A stretch of 64,000 bases of DNA, taken from assembly GCA_032433765.1 (NCBI GenBank), contig JAVIAB010000124.1, positions 92,746,845 through 92,810,844 of the forward strand, read 5' to 3'. Position 1 is the first letter of the stretch. Each line of letters opens with the position of its first letter. The position numbers and the translations under genes are program-made. The stretch is from Megaustenia siamemsis (Eukaryota; Mollusca; Gastropoda; Stylommatophora; Ariophantidae). This document shows, piece after piece, positions 40,831 to 50,687 of this stretch. The notes under the pieces are model-generated. The model made no database searches and was not told the DNA's origin. It worked only from the letters and a program-made list of their open reading frames with translations.

Positions 40831-41830
40831 TTTCCTTTCTTGTTCCCCTTGTCAAATCACTGCGTATTTCCTTTCATTGTCTTCCTGTGCATCTGTTAAC
40901 CATTTTTGCCTACTACTGGGGGAGTCAAACTGTCGTTCTCCAGCTGTTTATTCCAATGTTGTACACACGCTCATGAATCTACTTGGGTGTACTTCAATCG
41001 CAATGAGGAGTCTCTGAGATTTATTTGTGAACATGTGCTATGTCGCCACTTTGACCTGTCCTAAATATGAAGACCTTGATCTGCTCACTATTTATATTGC
41101 AGTGTTTTGGACGAAAAGTAACAAAATTGCATTACTCCACCCAGAACTGATCATTAAATGCTCAGACTTTGTTACCAGATTGTTCCTTCAGCTTTATAGT
41201 TTTACACACTCGTTATATATCCCATATTACTTTTGTCTAGCCTTTTCTTACGAATAATGCGACCACCTCTGATATATATCTTCACTGTTGTCAATAACTG
41301 TTCTGTTCTATGAAAATCTGTGTCGCTTTAAAATAGAGAAAGATCCACCATTGATACTTTCACAACAAGCAATCAATTATATCTTTATTGTGAAATCGTG
41401 TGTGACCAAAACAGATAATGGATTGACACACGTTGCTGCAATTCCAAGATCTTGGATATAGTATATATTGGTGACAACACGCATGGTCTACATCTTATAA
41501 CTATGTTGCAACACAAACACAGATTATGCAACGGTTTTTCTAAAGATCAGCACAGCTCAGCATTAACATCTCCGATGTTAAAATTGGTTCCAGTCATATT
41601 CGGTGCAAATATACATTTGATGTAGTATAGCTGATTTATATAATTATTTTCTGTAGAAAAAAAAATATATAAATTTTTCAACTCTGAACTATTATTTCGC
41701 TTCTTAACAGACCCTTCAGCACATGCACTCTTATCACTAGCTTGGACGATAATCAAATGGATAATTGTAAAAGCTGCTCTACAGTAATATTATTCTATTA
41801 TAATCTAATAATTATAACACAAGTAGGTAT
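40831..41830. repeat. Array right flank, segmental duplication copy 1
   Basis: Unique-looking AT-rich DNA next to the array that aligns, diverged and with indels, to 44,880-45,930. Matching landmarks in order are CTTGTCAAATC, CGTTCTCCA followed by CTCATGAATCTAC, TGCTATGTCGCCA, GATCATTAAATGCTCAG, CTTTAAAATA and GGTCTACATC. No gene is recognised. Short frames such as 41,027-41,257 carry no domain I know. Confidence 0.75.
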
Positions 41831-41857
41831 TCGTATTATTCACCATCATGCAGCATA

Positions 41858-42257
41858 CAAATAAACATGACAAATCTGAAACAAGTGCAACACGTTAAAT
41901 GCTTAGGCACAATAGCAACATCAGGTAAAAGATGCAACACAGAAAAAAAAAACACAATTGCTCAGGCCAAAATAACATTTCAGAAAATGAGAAACGTCTT
42001 TTCCAACAAAAAATATGTCAATAGAAGTGAGAAAGAAATTTCATTGGTGCTATTCAGAGCCAAGTCTGACCTATTGAAGTGAATCATGCACAGTAGACAA
42101 ACAAATGAAAAGACGATTAGAGGCAACAGAGATGGATTTCTCAGAAGAATGTTGAAAGAAGCTAAAAGAGACCAACCATAAAGGGAGCTCCTAAAAACAT
42201 CATAAAGAAACAATGATAATTTTTCGGGCACATCATGAGAAGAGGAAAGTTGGAATA
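41858..42257 (+). mobile_element. Non-LTR retrotransposon 3' fragment (RTE-like), broken
   Basis: In the first frame the sequence translates to LKQVQHVKCLGTI and IAQAKITFQKMRNVFSNK. This resembles the YLGT and following segment after the palm of LINE reverse transcriptases. After several frame breaks, FFGHIMRRGKLEYL appears near 42,215-42,255, a motif typical of the C-terminal end of such ORFs. Stops and frameshifts interrupt it. The right edge is cut by the insertion of another LINE at about 42,258. Confidence 0.72.
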
Positions 42258-42838
42258 CTTGCACACTCGGCAGGTAGAATAGTTAAAGAAGACAGCGGTG
42301 CATACGTTATGACCACAAGTAGCATGACGATGGAGGTGATGGCAGTGACCAGGGCATTCATCTGGCTAGAGTCACTAGACTACACCCACGCCTGTATACT
42401 GAGTGATTCGATGAGTACTATAACAAAATTGGAGGCGGGCTCTTCATGCAGACAAGAGTCACTACGGAAGTCAGAAATACGCAAGGTCACCTTTGTCTAC
42501 GTCTCAGGACATTCGGAAGTACGTGGAAAGAGCGGACAGATTGGCTAGCTGTGCTGTCGTTGAAGACGGTCTACCAATGGATCAAGCGGGCATCATCAAT
42601 GCCCCCCCCCCGAGATGTGGGAAGGGCACAGGACTGCCAAACATAAGTCCATGTCACTCCTTTGGAAGAAAGATGGGAATTAAGATAAGCACAGCCAGAA
42701 ACGAGAAACTTAGTTGACAATATAAGAAGACTTATCAACCGCACATAACTGGAGTCGTCAGTCGCTGTACACTGTTGGACTTGCTGAGGAGGGGATCTGA
42801 GCACCTATGGACATGTTCGGAGTGCATTGATAATGACC
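42258..42838 (+). mobile_element. 5'-truncated LINE with RNase H domain
   Basis: Starts abruptly at CACTCGGCAGGTAGAATAG and reads SAGRIVKEDSGAYVM, then MEVMAVTRAFIWLES and CILSDSMSTI (RNase H region with the E and SDS motifs), then VTFVYVSGHSEVRGK after a frame change. It matches the 3' end of the minus-strand element at 60,440-61,060, including the terminal GAGCACCTATGGACATGTT. A run of C at 42,602 and several frame changes mark it as dead. It interrupts the older LINE fragment before it, a typical 5'-truncated insertion. Confidence 0.8.
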
Positions 42839-42869
42839 CCAAAAAAATCAATAATTCAGTTTGCCCAAG

Positions 42870-43035
42870 TTAGTAGTACCGAACTGTCTCCAGGTTTATT
42901 TCTTCAACTTTGATATACACTTGTCGGTTCTCATTGTTATCATTGTTTACCATCATAGTTGTAGTCTTTTTGATATTTATATATATTGCATATTTCTTGC
43001 TTGTCATGTGTTTTGTATTATTGAGATTAAACGAT
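42870..43035 (-). mobile_element. Short LINE fragment (RTE-like reverse transcriptase piece)
   Basis: The segment with CTCCAGGTTTATTTCTTCAAC and TTCTTGCTTGTCATGTG aligns with the minus-strand LINE piece around 55,280-55,420 (CTCAAGGTCTATTCCTTCAAC, TTTTCGCTTGTCATGTT). In that element the corresponding protein lies just after the FADD region (K..G..M..K.KTM). Only this piece is recognisable here. Confidence 0.6.
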
Positions 43036-43761
43036 AAAATCGGCAAAAAGAAGCAATAACGAGAGCTAATAAAAAGATCATGACTACACTATTTCTTCTA
43101 CAAAATGATTAAAATTATCTGATTTTAACTTTTTGCCAGATTAGAAAGTAGAAAAGGGTTGACAGGAGGTTAAGCCTAGTTTAGGAACAAACAAAAATTA
43201 GAGGTAGATGAGATTAAATTAGATTCGTCAAAAGGAGATGGAATAGATCGTTGTGATATGTAGACAAATTCGACATTTGTACTAGGTTCGAGAACTCAAG
43301 TTTCTTTAATGTCCAGAGATGAGTGATAGCGAGAATATATCAGTTACTAGGAAGTGAATTAAACTATATAGGTAATTGTTACATATATAAAGGTTATGAG
43401 ATTGTGGAGTTAACAAAATAAATGTACATAATTGAGATCTGTGTATGGTGTGAATTGATAACAATGTACATAACCGAGTTTAGGTCACATTTCATCAATA
43501 TCTAGAAAATGAACATTATTGTTTATCCGATTTAAATAAAGACATTATTTCATAAGTGTTGCAGTTTGACGTGCTGTGGTCTGTGTCTGACGTCATAGTG
43601 TGAGAATATCATTTCATATGTACTTTCACAGATAACACCTCACAAAGGATGTTCAAACACACGCACAATCATATATTCTTGTCTATATAATAAGATCAAA
43701 GAACATGTAACAATCTTATATTCGTTATCAACTTTGTCACAACGATTCTCTTGTTATGATT
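43036..43761. other. No gene seen downstream of the GPCR
   Basis: AT-rich DNA after the stop codon of the receptor on the minus strand. It may include the 3' untranslated region of that gene. No ORF, RNA gene or repeat is recognised. Confidence 0.5.
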
Positions 43762-44362
43762 TTATTGTCGCTTTGCCAATCTAAAAAAATAACAAAATAC
43801 ATTTCTGTAGTTGCTGCTCATGTTATAGTAAATGAAGATATTCATTGAAGAGTTTACACTCTCCGTAATGTAGCCAATTCCAGCTATCATTACTGACAAG
43901 TTAAAATACTTCCCGTTGATGGTTAAAGAGTCTTCACATGCCACTGCCAGCATAATCATATTGACAGGAACAAAGCAAACAATAAGCAAAGTGGAAACCA
44001 TTACAATCATTTTGCCAGCCTTCTGGTTACGTCCATATACTCTGTCATTCTGTGATCTAGGGGTCGATTTTTGTCTCCACTTTGATTGCTTTTGAAGGTG
44101 AAATGAAAGTATGGTTGCACATACAACGATGATAACAAATGAAATAAACGGAATAATAAAACCGTTAATTGTGAATGTAATCATCTCAACGTGCCGTCGA
44201 TCTGTAGTGGAAACAGTTCCAACAATAGTTTTGTTTCTTAGTTGTGAAAACACTGTACCCAATCTAGTGACAGCGTTTACCGGGGAGCCTGTCATGTAGA
44301 AGATGATGAACACACTAACGATGATCATAATCGCTCGCTTCGGTGTAATGAGGCTTTTTTAT
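43762..44362 (-). CDS. GPCR exon 3: TM4 to TM7 and C terminus
   Basis: Acceptor ATCATTTCAG|ATAAAAAAG at 44,363/44,362. From AGC at 44,355 it reads SLITPKRAIMIIVSVFIIFY (second intracellular loop and TM4). TM5 is FIIPFISFVIIVVCATILSF, then a basic third loop (KQSKWRQKSTPRS...). TM6 carries VCFVPVN, and TM7 ends ESVNSSMNIFIYYNMSSNYR, the NSxxNIFIYY variant of NPxxY. The C-terminal tail is short: NVFCYFFRLAKRQ. Spliced from exon 2 in phase 0, the run of six A after AT brings TAA into frame; five A would read IKSLITPKR in frame. No other acceptor in the vicinity restores the reading frame convincingly. Confidence 0.82.
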
Positions 44363-44579
44363 CTGAAATGATATAGAATCAAGTAAAGGAAATGTCGTAA
44401 TGTTATAATAGCCGCTCATAAAAGAAAATGTATATTGATTCAATTTGTACTCGCATAACGAATTCTTTCAATGCAAATCGTTATATAATGAACATGTTCT
44501 ACTTTTATAACAATCAAATTTAGCTATACCTCTTAACCAGAAAGTCTTTCACGGAACTAGGGGATATGTGTCTGAGGTC

Positions 44580-44775
44580 ATCGAAATATAAAATGGACGG
44601 AGAGCGGCTGAGGTTCTCCAAAAGACACGAACTGGATGGTTTCTGTCAGAGGCCCTCCAAACAACACGAACTGGGCTGTGTCTATTGGAGAATCTCCAAA
44701 CAACACGAACTGCTTGTAATCTGTTTGAATTTCTCTAAACTTTAGAAATGGGACTATACGTTTGAGGTGTCCATT
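44580..44775. repeat. Decayed 39-bp satellite relic (4-5 units)
   Basis: Units start at 44,610, 44,649, 44,688 and 44,727 (exactly 39 bp apart, the last 37 bp) with a partial unit after 44,764 and a trace before 44,610. They read GAGGTTCTCCAAAAGACACG, GAGGCCCTCCAAACAACACG, GAGAATCTCCAAACAACACG and GAATTTCTCTAAACTTTAG, in three cases followed by AACTG. This is the GAGGTTCTCC...TACGAACTGA pattern of the large array in the same orientation. It lies in intron 2 of the GPCR and directly before the duplicate of the array's right flank. In the minus frame the four units read as 13-residue steps ending QFVS, QFVL and similar. Confidence 0.85.
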
Positions 44776-44879
44776 GGTTTGTCTTATAATGTTATTCAGG
44801 CTGTTCATCATCTGATACATTTGGTCTTAGGTGTTCACGACTATTTCTCTCCATCACCCACTTGCACAAACTTATTAAC

Positions 44880-45930
44880 AATTCCATAATTAATGTCTCC
44901 TTTGTCAAATCGATAAATTGTGTAGTAGCACTTCTTGTTGACTTCCTTGGTCTCGTTTTTCCTGTTTCGCCTACCACTTTGAGCCAAACACTCGTTCTCC
45001 AACAGATGTGGCATGTGATGTATTGATGTACTCGTTCATGAGTCTACGTGGCTGCTCCATGTTTGTAGCAGCAGAATCTCAAGATCTATTTAGTGTACGT
45101 GCGCTCTGTCGCCATTATTTCTTAATTTGAAGATTTTGTTTGCTCATTAATTTGAGCATGTCGTGTTGGGCATATAAATTGAAAGATAATCATCACTTCA
45201 TAGAGAAAAAAATAAGACAAAATAACATTTTCATACCACGTGGTAACTATGAAATATATTGTCAGTAATCATTTTATTAAAAGTTTTGGCGATTTATTTT
45301 TGGGACAATGTGGTCAGTACTACGCCAGTAGCACATTTATTTCCAAGAAAAATCCGGTACACATTAAAGGTTGTTTGTTCCTGAAAGCTGTCGAGCAGGA
45401 CTGAACGCAACATCTTGTCCTTTATTGTTTAGTTCACTCACCATTGAAATATCGTGGCTTTCTGTTTTTGTCATAACCGATCATTTAATCCTCAGCCATT
45501 GTTGACGGTTTGCTCCTCCAGCTGGATGGTTATACGCATTCAAGATCCGTACCACCGAACATTTGTCGAGATTTTATTATTGACGAGTTATCAGACCTCT
45601 CTGGTCACTTATCTACACTTTCATAAATAAATGTTGCTCTCTAAGAAAGTCTTTGTTTCCCTTTAAAATATCAATATTGCTAGAGGTTCACCTGGTCTAC
45701 ATCCTACAAACGAGAGCAGCGAACTCTGTATAAAATAATAATAATACAAATAAATGTAAACAATGATTTTGTTTTATATTCTGACATAAACTATCTATGC
45801 TTATTTCATTCCTCTTCTCAAAGGCATTTCAGTACTTGCTTCCTAAATATCAGCAACTAGTTGATTGTCAAATCTGCTCTATTTTAGCAAGGTTATCATA
45901 GCATCATTGCTCGCATCCTCATCTTAGACA
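44880..45930. repeat. Array right flank, segmental duplication copy 2
   Basis: Diverged duplicate of 40,831-41,830. Corresponding landmarks are CTTTGTCAAATC, CGTTCTCCA with GTTCATGAGTCTAC, GCTCTGTCGCCATT, GATCATTTAATCCTCAG, CCCTTTAAAATATC and GGTCTACATCC. It has about 280 bp of extra sequence around 45,170-45,450. It lies in intron 2 of the GPCR. A short open frame on the minus strand (44,792-44,977, with KTRPRKSTRS) falls partly in it; the copy next to the large array has stops there, so I do not call it a gene. Confidence 0.72.
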
Positions 45931-46296
45931 AGTGGTTGTTTAGTAAAATTTCACCATGGTACCGTAATTGTGCAGCCACATCGATTTTGACATCCACTAA
46001 TAAAGTACATGTGAAAGTTACATTCAGGATGTGCTACCCACGATGCCTCATTTAATCGAAAACCTTTTTAAGAGAGTAGTGCTTTCTCACAAAGGGGGTG
46101 TCCACGACTTGTTTAAGAAAACATTTATTCATAATTGACTTATTTTCTTATAAAGTAGATGTATGTTCTGATCAGATACACTGAAGTACACTTACTTGTT
46201 TGCCTAACTCTGTCTAACGATGTTTTATTTCAATGTAAACTGTATATCACATCACCAATTTACGCATTTTAATAATACAGTTTTTTTTATCCCTGG
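45931..46296. other. Intronic DNA, nothing recognised
   Basis: AT-rich DNA inside intron 2 of the GPCR, between the flank duplication and the LINE remnant. I see no coding or structural feature. Confidence 0.5.
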
Positions 46297-47152
46297 CCAT
46301 AGATTGGATTATGAAAATAACTCAAAACAACAGAAATGGGATCCAGTGGTCACTGACCAAACAACTTGATGATTTAGACTTTGCTGATGACATAGCTCTC
46401 CTATCACACAGCCATCAACAGATGCAAGATAAAATGAGTATATTAGATGAGAGATAACAACAGCTAGGACTAAAGATTAATAGAGATAAGACCAACATTA
46501 TGAGAATTAATGCAGTTGGCAATAACCAAATAAAACTAGGAGAAATACCTCTACTAGACGTACAATCTTATATATATATCTGGGCAGTAATAAAGAGGGA
46601 GGAACAGAAAATGATACCAAAATAAGGATATCAAAAGCAAGAGGAGCTTTCATTGCACTGGGAAACATATGGAAATCCAAAGAAATTAGGCTAAATACAA
46701 AAATAAAAATGTTCAACTCAAATGTTAAGTCGGTCCTATTATATGGCTGTGAAACATGGAGAATAACAAAATTGACAATCACGAAGGTACAGACTTTCAT
46801 TAATGGATGCTTGCGCAGAATAAAGGGATGGAAATGGCAGGACAAAGTCACTAACGTGGAATTATGGAAATGTACCGGTCAAATACCAGTAGATAAAGAG
46901 ATACAGCGAAGACGATGGCGATGGATAGGACACACACTACGGAAGCCAACTGAGAGTATTACACAACAGGCCCTATTTTTGAATCCCCAGGGGAAAAGAC
47001 AAAGAGGAAGACCAAGGAATTCTTGGAGAAGACAGATCGAAGCAGAGATGAAGATGATGGGGAAGACATGGAATGATCTTAAAAGAATTGCAAAAAACAG
47101 AACGACTTGGAAAGTGTTTGTTGAAGACATATGCTACACTGGGAGCTAAAAG
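46297..47152 (+). mobile_element. Non-LTR retrotransposon remnant, RT palm to C terminus
   Basis: From 46,308 the frame reads IDWIMKITQNNRNGIQW and then LDDLDFADDIALLSH, the catalytic FADD motif of reverse transcriptase. After a stop (TAA after DER near 46,455) and a frame change in a TA run near 46,565, it continues as KARGAFIALGNIWKS, VKSVLLYGCETW and WRWIGHTLRKP to NPQGKRQRGRPRNSWRRQ, ending in VFVEDICYTGS at 47,149. This is the C-terminal half of a LINE ORF2 protein, sense to the plus strand and antisense to the host GPCR intron. The best-preserved piece is 46,709-47,149 (146 codons). It is 5'-truncated and dead. Confidence 0.88.
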
Positions 47153-48067
47153 GTAGAAGAAGAATAATACAGTTATAACAATACTCATATCACACTTTGT
47201 TACATGGTGTGTTGAACAGCATAAGAGCGTTTATACGATATTGCCCATTTCAGAGAAAAGCAATGTATTGTATAACAGTACACGATAGCTCATCTAAAGT
47301 ATAGAATATAGGCATGCGCTATTGCCATACCCTCGCTTTTGACAAGGAATGACGGTTTAATAAGTTAATTAAACTGTTTAATAAGTTGTTAACATTGAAA
47401 GAAAGGTTGCGATCAAAATTAACACCCGTTGATGCAATCCGGTTTAATCCAACATGATATACATTAGTGAGTCAATTTTACATCAGTGATACCACCATTA
47501 TTGAGTTGCGTGTCCCTTGCAGAATATTGAACTCATTTCAGCCCGTTGGAAAGAATCTCTGCATCTAGCCAGATCACTTACTTTCACTGCCATGTCAACT
47601 TTCTTCACTGACCTTATGTGAAGAGCGTTGATTATTACAGGCTTTGTTTATCACCTTGTTTAGGTGAGATTGTATTAAACTGCATTATTTTAAAAAGTAA
47701 GAAATTATCATCATATTTATTCCTTACCCGAACTGTAGGAAATGTGTACCCATACCTAATTACAGTGAGTGACACCTGCAAGTGATTGTCAGATACCTAA
47801 ATAACGACATTGAAGACAAATGCGGTCTTATATAACCTAATACACCTAGTCTGAGGTTGAACGGTCTGTGGCTTCTCAGAAAGTGTACACAGCCTTCAAG
47901 ACAATGACAACACTAGAATATAGACTAAAAGTGGGCGGAAGCTCAAAGAAGATGACTGCTTGTGTAGAACGCCGAAAACAGCTGGCCAAGACAGTAATGA
48001 AATATAATATATATAAGTATATGTTTGTTCGATTTAAACGTGATTGTAAATAGCAATAACTTTCCAC
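47153..48067. other. Intronic DNA, nothing recognised
   Basis: Part of GPCR intron 2 next to exon 2. AT-rich, without a recognisable gene. A short plus-strand frame (47,868-48,053) has no domain I know. Confidence 0.5.
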
Positions 48068-48282
48068 CTTTAAAGGAGCAGTAATGCACAAACATATCTC
48101 CACAGTAATCATAGCCGTGATACAACTACTAACTCTGGTGAAGGACACATGAGCCATCCCTGTAGTTACGAATGCAACTTCCATTGGATCAAACGGTAAA
48201 TCATCTGCCACAGCTGCTAACAGAACAAAAATGGATGTTCCCACCATTGTTGTAAGACTGCCTAGATCAGACACCGCTAAAC
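48068..48282 (-). CDS. GPCR exon 2: TM2 and TM3
   Basis: Acceptor TTTTTTTAAG|GTTTAGCGG at 48,283/48,282. With the single G carried over from exon 1 it reads G-LAVSDLGSLTTMVG (TM2 with the LAVSD motif). Then come the first extracellular loop DDLPFDPMEV and TM3 ending ITAMITVEICLCITAPLK. The expected ERC or DRY arginine is an isoleucine here (ATA, one base from AGA). Donor AAG|GTGGAA lies at 48,068/48,067. The exon is 215 nt and ends in phase 0. Loss of this Arg normally impairs G-protein coupling in class A receptors. Confidence 0.8.
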
Positions 48283-48414
48283 CTTAAAAAAATTGTGTAG
48301 ACTCCTTGTTCAGGTCAATAATAAACATTAATCTATACAGGTCAATCAATTATTTTTTTGAATGAAATTAAAACAAATTTTACACAAAATGTGTCTTTCT
48401 TGCAACAGACATTT

Positions 48415-49066
48415 GACCAATTAGGGGAATTAAAATATCCAGGAAGTCTAGTGAGAGACGATATAGCAGCAGAAAAAGACTCAAGAAGCAACAACGCTTG
48501 TTACATCAAAGACAAAGTTTAAACGACTATATTATGGAGAGTTGTGAAACGTTCAGGCTTCAACTGTAGTAAGTATGTTGGTGAAAAAAAAAGAAAAAAA
48601 CATCATTATATGTGAAGCCACATCTAGTAGCTGTGAGAAAGAAATATTTTACGTGACGTCACGGAAATGCGCAAAGACAGTTATGATATTGTCTATTCTG
48701 ATGTAAAAACTAACATTAACGCAGAACTAAGGTTCAAATTTAACAAGGTTACGTGCTTTGGTACATTTATATACGGAACAGAAACTTGGACTACCTATAC
48801 AGGGCAGGTGAAAGGGTTAAACAGCTTGCATATGAGTTGCCTTCGAAAGTTTATGAATAGCAAAAGGCAGGAAAAAAGTTACGAAATGTAATGTCATACA
48901 ACAAGCCAAAGTCCTAGCTATCATAGCAACACTTAGGAGTCGTAGACTAAGGTGGCTGGGACATGTCAGAACAATGACAAATAATCGCATTCCTAAACAA
49001 ATATTATATGGCGAAATTAAGGAGGGGAAGAGTCCAAAGGGCAGACCAGTGTTGAGATGTTAGGAT
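48415..49066 (+). mobile_element. LINE remnant interrupted by Sailor-like debris
   Basis: Two parts of one LINE C-terminal region in order. The first, 48,415-48,530, reads FDQLGELKYPGSLVRDD and matches the YLGS stretch after the RT palm. The second, about 48,700-49,066, reads VKTNINAELRFKFNK and FIYGTETWTTYTG, then LRSRRLRWLGHVRTM and ILYGEIKEGKSPKGRPVLRC. In intact LINEs these parts are separated by only about ten residues; here roughly 170 bp of transposase-like sequence lies between them. It has several stops and lies in GPCR intron 1. Confidence 0.7.
48530..48725 (+). mobile_element. Sailor-like transposase relic, part 1
   Basis: The nucleotide sequence follows the transposase gene of the 57,740-59,851 element. 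ATGGAGAGTTGTGAAACGTT with CAGGCTT and AAGTAT corresponds to 58,483-58,525. GAAGCCACATCTAGTAGCTG corresponds to the NPHIVVM codons. GCGCAAAGACAGTTATGATA with TTGTCTA corresponds to the RKQGYDIVY codons. Small insertions break the frame, and the catalytic DE codons are not preserved. Confidence 0.65.
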
Positions 49067-49067
49067 G

Positions 49068-49125
49068 TTTAGATGGGTACCTAGCAACAAAGATCAGCGC
49101 TTGATAATTGGACATGCTGGTTTTA
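49068..49125 (+). mobile_element. Sailor-like transposase relic, part 2
   Basis: TACCTAGCAACAAAGATCAG followed by CGCTTGATAATTGGACATGC matches the codons for IPSSKGQRLIIAHAG of the transposase at 58,720-58,760. In the intact gene this lies about 30 codons after the part-1 region. Here LINE sequence separates the two parts. Confidence 0.65.
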
Positions 49126-49584
49126 CGCCATCTCAAAGATAGACCAAGATTGTTATTGTTATTGTTATTGGTTATGGAAGGCCTCGGTCTCACAGCAAAC
49201 GAATTAAAATCCATAATTGCTCAACCGCCCGTGCCAGTGGAATCATCCGAATTACCAACTCATCTCCTAAACAAAGAAAGGTAACTGTAGTCCCCATCGC
49301 AGCAGTCTCAGCACATGCCAAAAGACATAAGGCGAAACCGCGCAGAAAGTGAACACAGCCGACTGTTCCCCGTCATACGATATCATCATTCATCGCAAAC
49401 AAGCGGGATATCGAAGCAGGATCAAAACGGATGAGACACACAGCTCACGGTGTGCACAGAGCACTTAACTCAGTAGCTCCTGCAACAAGCCGGACTTGGA
49501 ATATGAGGAAACTGCAAGAAGGAACACTTTTCAGACATAGCCCTCAATGGTTCCCGCCGCCTATCTACCATACACCATGGGAGT
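49126..49584. other. Unclassified intronic DNA
   Basis: Less AT-rich stretch of GPCR intron 1 between the transposon debris and the cysteine-rich frame. It contains a short run of TTGTTA at 49,151-49,171. One plus frame reads about 60 codons with Arg/His-rich sequence, but I recognise no family. It may be retroelement-derived. Confidence 0.35.
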
Positions 49585-50328
49585 TTACGTCCTCCCGAAA
49601 ACGATGATCGTCGTAGCACCTGATGATGTTAGGCCATCATTGATGACTCCAATTATAAACATATAGACACACAAGGGTGGTAAGTTATCATTTCCAATCC
49701 AACAGAAGCCACATGACCTGTAGTTAGTAAAAACACAATTGATGATGTTCTCCGCTCCCTTCTTGTAGCTGCCGCCACACAATTCTGATGTCTCATTATC
49801 TTGGACATCATTCAAGAACAATGTCAGATGAACATTCCATAGATATGGCTTTGCTGATGAAGTGCTTGGTGCAACAGTTGTATCAATCATACTGGAGGCT
49901 CCTGGTCTGTGGTCATTAATATCACAGAAGGTACATGATGTTGTTATATTCATAATTTTTTTCTGTGGTGTAAATATGTGGCACACACATGGAGCGTGGT
50001 TTGTGGTCACAGTAATCCCATTAAAGGCAATTCTAGGGTAGCATGGCATAGCTGTTTCAGAACAGCACAATCCTGTGATGTTTTCTGTGTTCGCTATAAA
50101 GCTGCTGCTGCTGCTACCCAATCCGGACCAATTATAGGTGTGGACATTATTCACTTGCAATGACAAAACTGTTTTGTTTACATCATAAACCTCTGGAAGC
50201 GAATAATTTATGGGATTAATAGTACAATTTATTCTTCCATCGGGGATATCTTCATTGAGTCCCAAAAAAAGTCTTTGGTTAAAAAGCACATATGCTTTTG
50301 AGTTAAACACAAAATGAGCCCACTTCAT
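49585..50328 (-). CDS. Unrecognised Cys-rich, glycosylation-site-rich open frame
   Basis: Open frame of about 247 codons from Met at 50,328 to the TAA at 49,585. The frame is open 13 codons further up, to an in-frame TAA at about 50,371, with no other Met. It starts MKWAHFVFNSKAYVLFNQ and has no clear signal peptide, so a missing upstream exon is possible. It has 13 cysteines, several in close pairs (CC, CVC, CTFC, CGFC), a poly-Ser stretch and six N-glycosylation sequons (NCT, NKT, NWS, NIT twice, NET). A hydrophobic LCVYMFIIGVI stretch lies near the C terminus. This suggests an extracellular or membrane-anchored protein, but I recognise no family. It lies within intron 1 of the GPCR on the same strand and could be a nested gene, an exon of a larger gene, or a remnant. 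Confidence 0.45.
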   Translation of the reverse strand: MKWAHFVFNSKAYVLFNQRLFLGLNEDIPDGRINCTINPINYSLPEVYDVNKTVLSLQVNNVHTYNWSGLGSSSSSFIANTENITGLCCSETAMPCYPRIAFNGITVTTNHAPCVCHIFTPQKKIMNITTSCTFCDINDHRPGASSMIDTTVAPSTSSAKPYLWNVHLTLFLNDVQDNETSELCGGSYKKGAENIINCVFTNYRSCGFCWIGNDNLPPLCVYMFIIGVINDGLTSSGATTIIVFGRT

Positions 50329-50626
50329 AGATTCAAAATGATTCTTGCCAATGCCATCCGTTTGCACAAGTTAGGTCCTTAGCAACCAAGGTCACAAACT
50401 AAGCTATCAATTTAACGACTTTATCTACAACGAAGGTTAACTAACTGTGAACAAACATTTATGTTCAAACCCCTGAATACATTTTCAAAAATCTGCCAAC
50501 TCGCTGCAATAATATATATCGTGGTATTCAAATTAAACATTGCTTAGTCCATAGCTCGAATGTAAATAAGCTGCCATTTTGGTCTCAATCTGTGGTGTTT
50601 GGATTGAGATTGGTTTATAGATGATA

Positions 50627-50678
50627 TTGAGAGAATGGCTTGGCAGTAGGTCAATAAGAGAAATGATAAATAACTGTA
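50627..50678 (+). mobile_element. 52-bp LINE scrap
   Basis: TTGAGAGAATGGCTTGGCAG through AATGATAAATAACTGT matches, inverted and with about one mismatch, the end of the LINE remnant near 52,950-53,000. It ends just before the TM1-like sequence at 50,700. Confidence 0.6.
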
Positions 50679-50687
50679 TATATCAAC

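Noticed and set aside
42571..42804. 77-codon minus frame over the LINE 3' end
   Set aside because: It is antisense to the recognised RNase H LINE fragment and has no domain.
44792..44977. 61-codon minus frame with a basic start and acidic end
   Set aside because: It lies in the duplicated array flank. The other copy (40,840-41,000) has stops in the best-matching frames, and no family is recognised.
50367..50367. Start of the Cys-rich frame at a GTG codon
   Set aside because: GTG is not a usual start in animal nuclear genes. The first Met codon in frame is at 50,328, and a missing upstream exon is also possible.
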